Source: Marinomonas pollencensis (lineage in GTDB: Bacteria > Pseudomonadota > Gammaproteobacteria > Pseudomonadales > Marinomonadaceae). From it: DNA of 64,000 bases. The position numbers were made by a program, and so were the translations under genes. The notes beneath the pieces were generated by a model, which was not told where the DNA came from, made no database searches, and was given only the letters and a program-made list of their open reading frames with translations. The stretch spans positions 281,634-345,633 of the forward strand of contig NZ_QUNG01000004.1 of the NCBI RefSeq assembly GCF_003387375.1. The letters run 5' to 3'. Shown in pieces: positions 63,953 through 64,000 of this stretch (position 1 is the first letter of the stretch; each line of letters starts with the position of its first letter).

Positions 63953-64000
63953 TATTTTTCTCCTTGAGGGTTAACCAATTATCAATTTCATCGGAACAGT

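Overview
The window is a stretch of a gammaproteobacterial chromosome. Gene content and protein similarity (inosine/guanosine kinase, PssA, LapAB, RecBCD, short-form ArgC, a TRAP/L-xylulose-type sugar cluster) point to a marine Oceanospirillales-type bacterium. I think Marinomonas is most likely, but that is inference from remembered protein families, not from a search. Most of the window is ordinary core genome of moderate GC. One segment (about 36.6-43.0 kb) is strikingly AT-rich and foreign.

Layout. 1-2.6 kb: glycogen metabolism (glgB 3' end, glgX). 2.6-4.2 kb: a chemoreceptor with a C-terminal sensor. 4.6-8.9 kb: amino-acid-type metabolism (2OG-Fe dioxygenase, class V PLP enzyme, GNAT, aconitase X). 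9.2-12.3 kb: pssA, then a GlxA-like regulator divergent from an isochorismatase-family hydrolase. 12.3-13.5 kb: a cluster of ~70-bp repeats with inverted ends, a 51-aa ORF, tRNA-Val(GAC) and a 60-aa ORF. 13.5-25.6 kb: housekeeping genes (uvrB, comEA-like, pyrF, lapB, lapA, ihfB, ppa, trxB, moeB, gsk, cheW, Tim44-like, trpS). 25.7-34.7 kb: a compact recC-recB-recD operon, followed by two tRNA-Ala(GGC) and an EAL/HDOD gene.

36.5-43.1 kb: a tRNA-Leu(CAA) gene is split in its anticodon loop by a 6.4-kb integrative mobilizable element bounded by the direct repeat TTCAAAATC. The element carries a tyrosine integrase, a MobC-like protein, a MOBP-type relaxase, a Rep-like protein next to three 23-bp-spaced iterons, a lipoprotein and a small ORF. 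It also carries its own complete and different tRNA-Leu(CAA), placed downstream of the captured promoter of the tRNA gene it breaks. To me this is the most interesting structure in the window.

43.1-48.8 kb: after yciA there is an accessory island with a prokaryotic viperin homologue (radical SAM, antiviral ddh-nucleotide synthase family) behind a perfect 13-bp inverted repeat. It is overlapped by a small basic RelE/ParE-like ORF and preceded by four poorly characterised genes: a Cys-rich protein with an HsdR-like N-terminus, a membrane protein, a Rap1a-like secreted protein and a hypothetical protein.

48.9-56.6 kb: GhrA-like dehydrogenase, argC, an Lrp-type regulator, ctlX, a LysR regulator, DoxX and a BCCT transporter. 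56.6-64 kb: a leftward catabolic cluster resembling the E. coli yia/sgb (or ula) route for L-xylulose/3-keto-L-gulonate. It holds a TRAP binding protein, 4-epimerase, HAD phosphatase, FGGY kinase, 3-keto-L-gulonate-6-P decarboxylase, IclR regulator, 3-epimerase and a hydratase-like protein. It converges with the BCCT gene.
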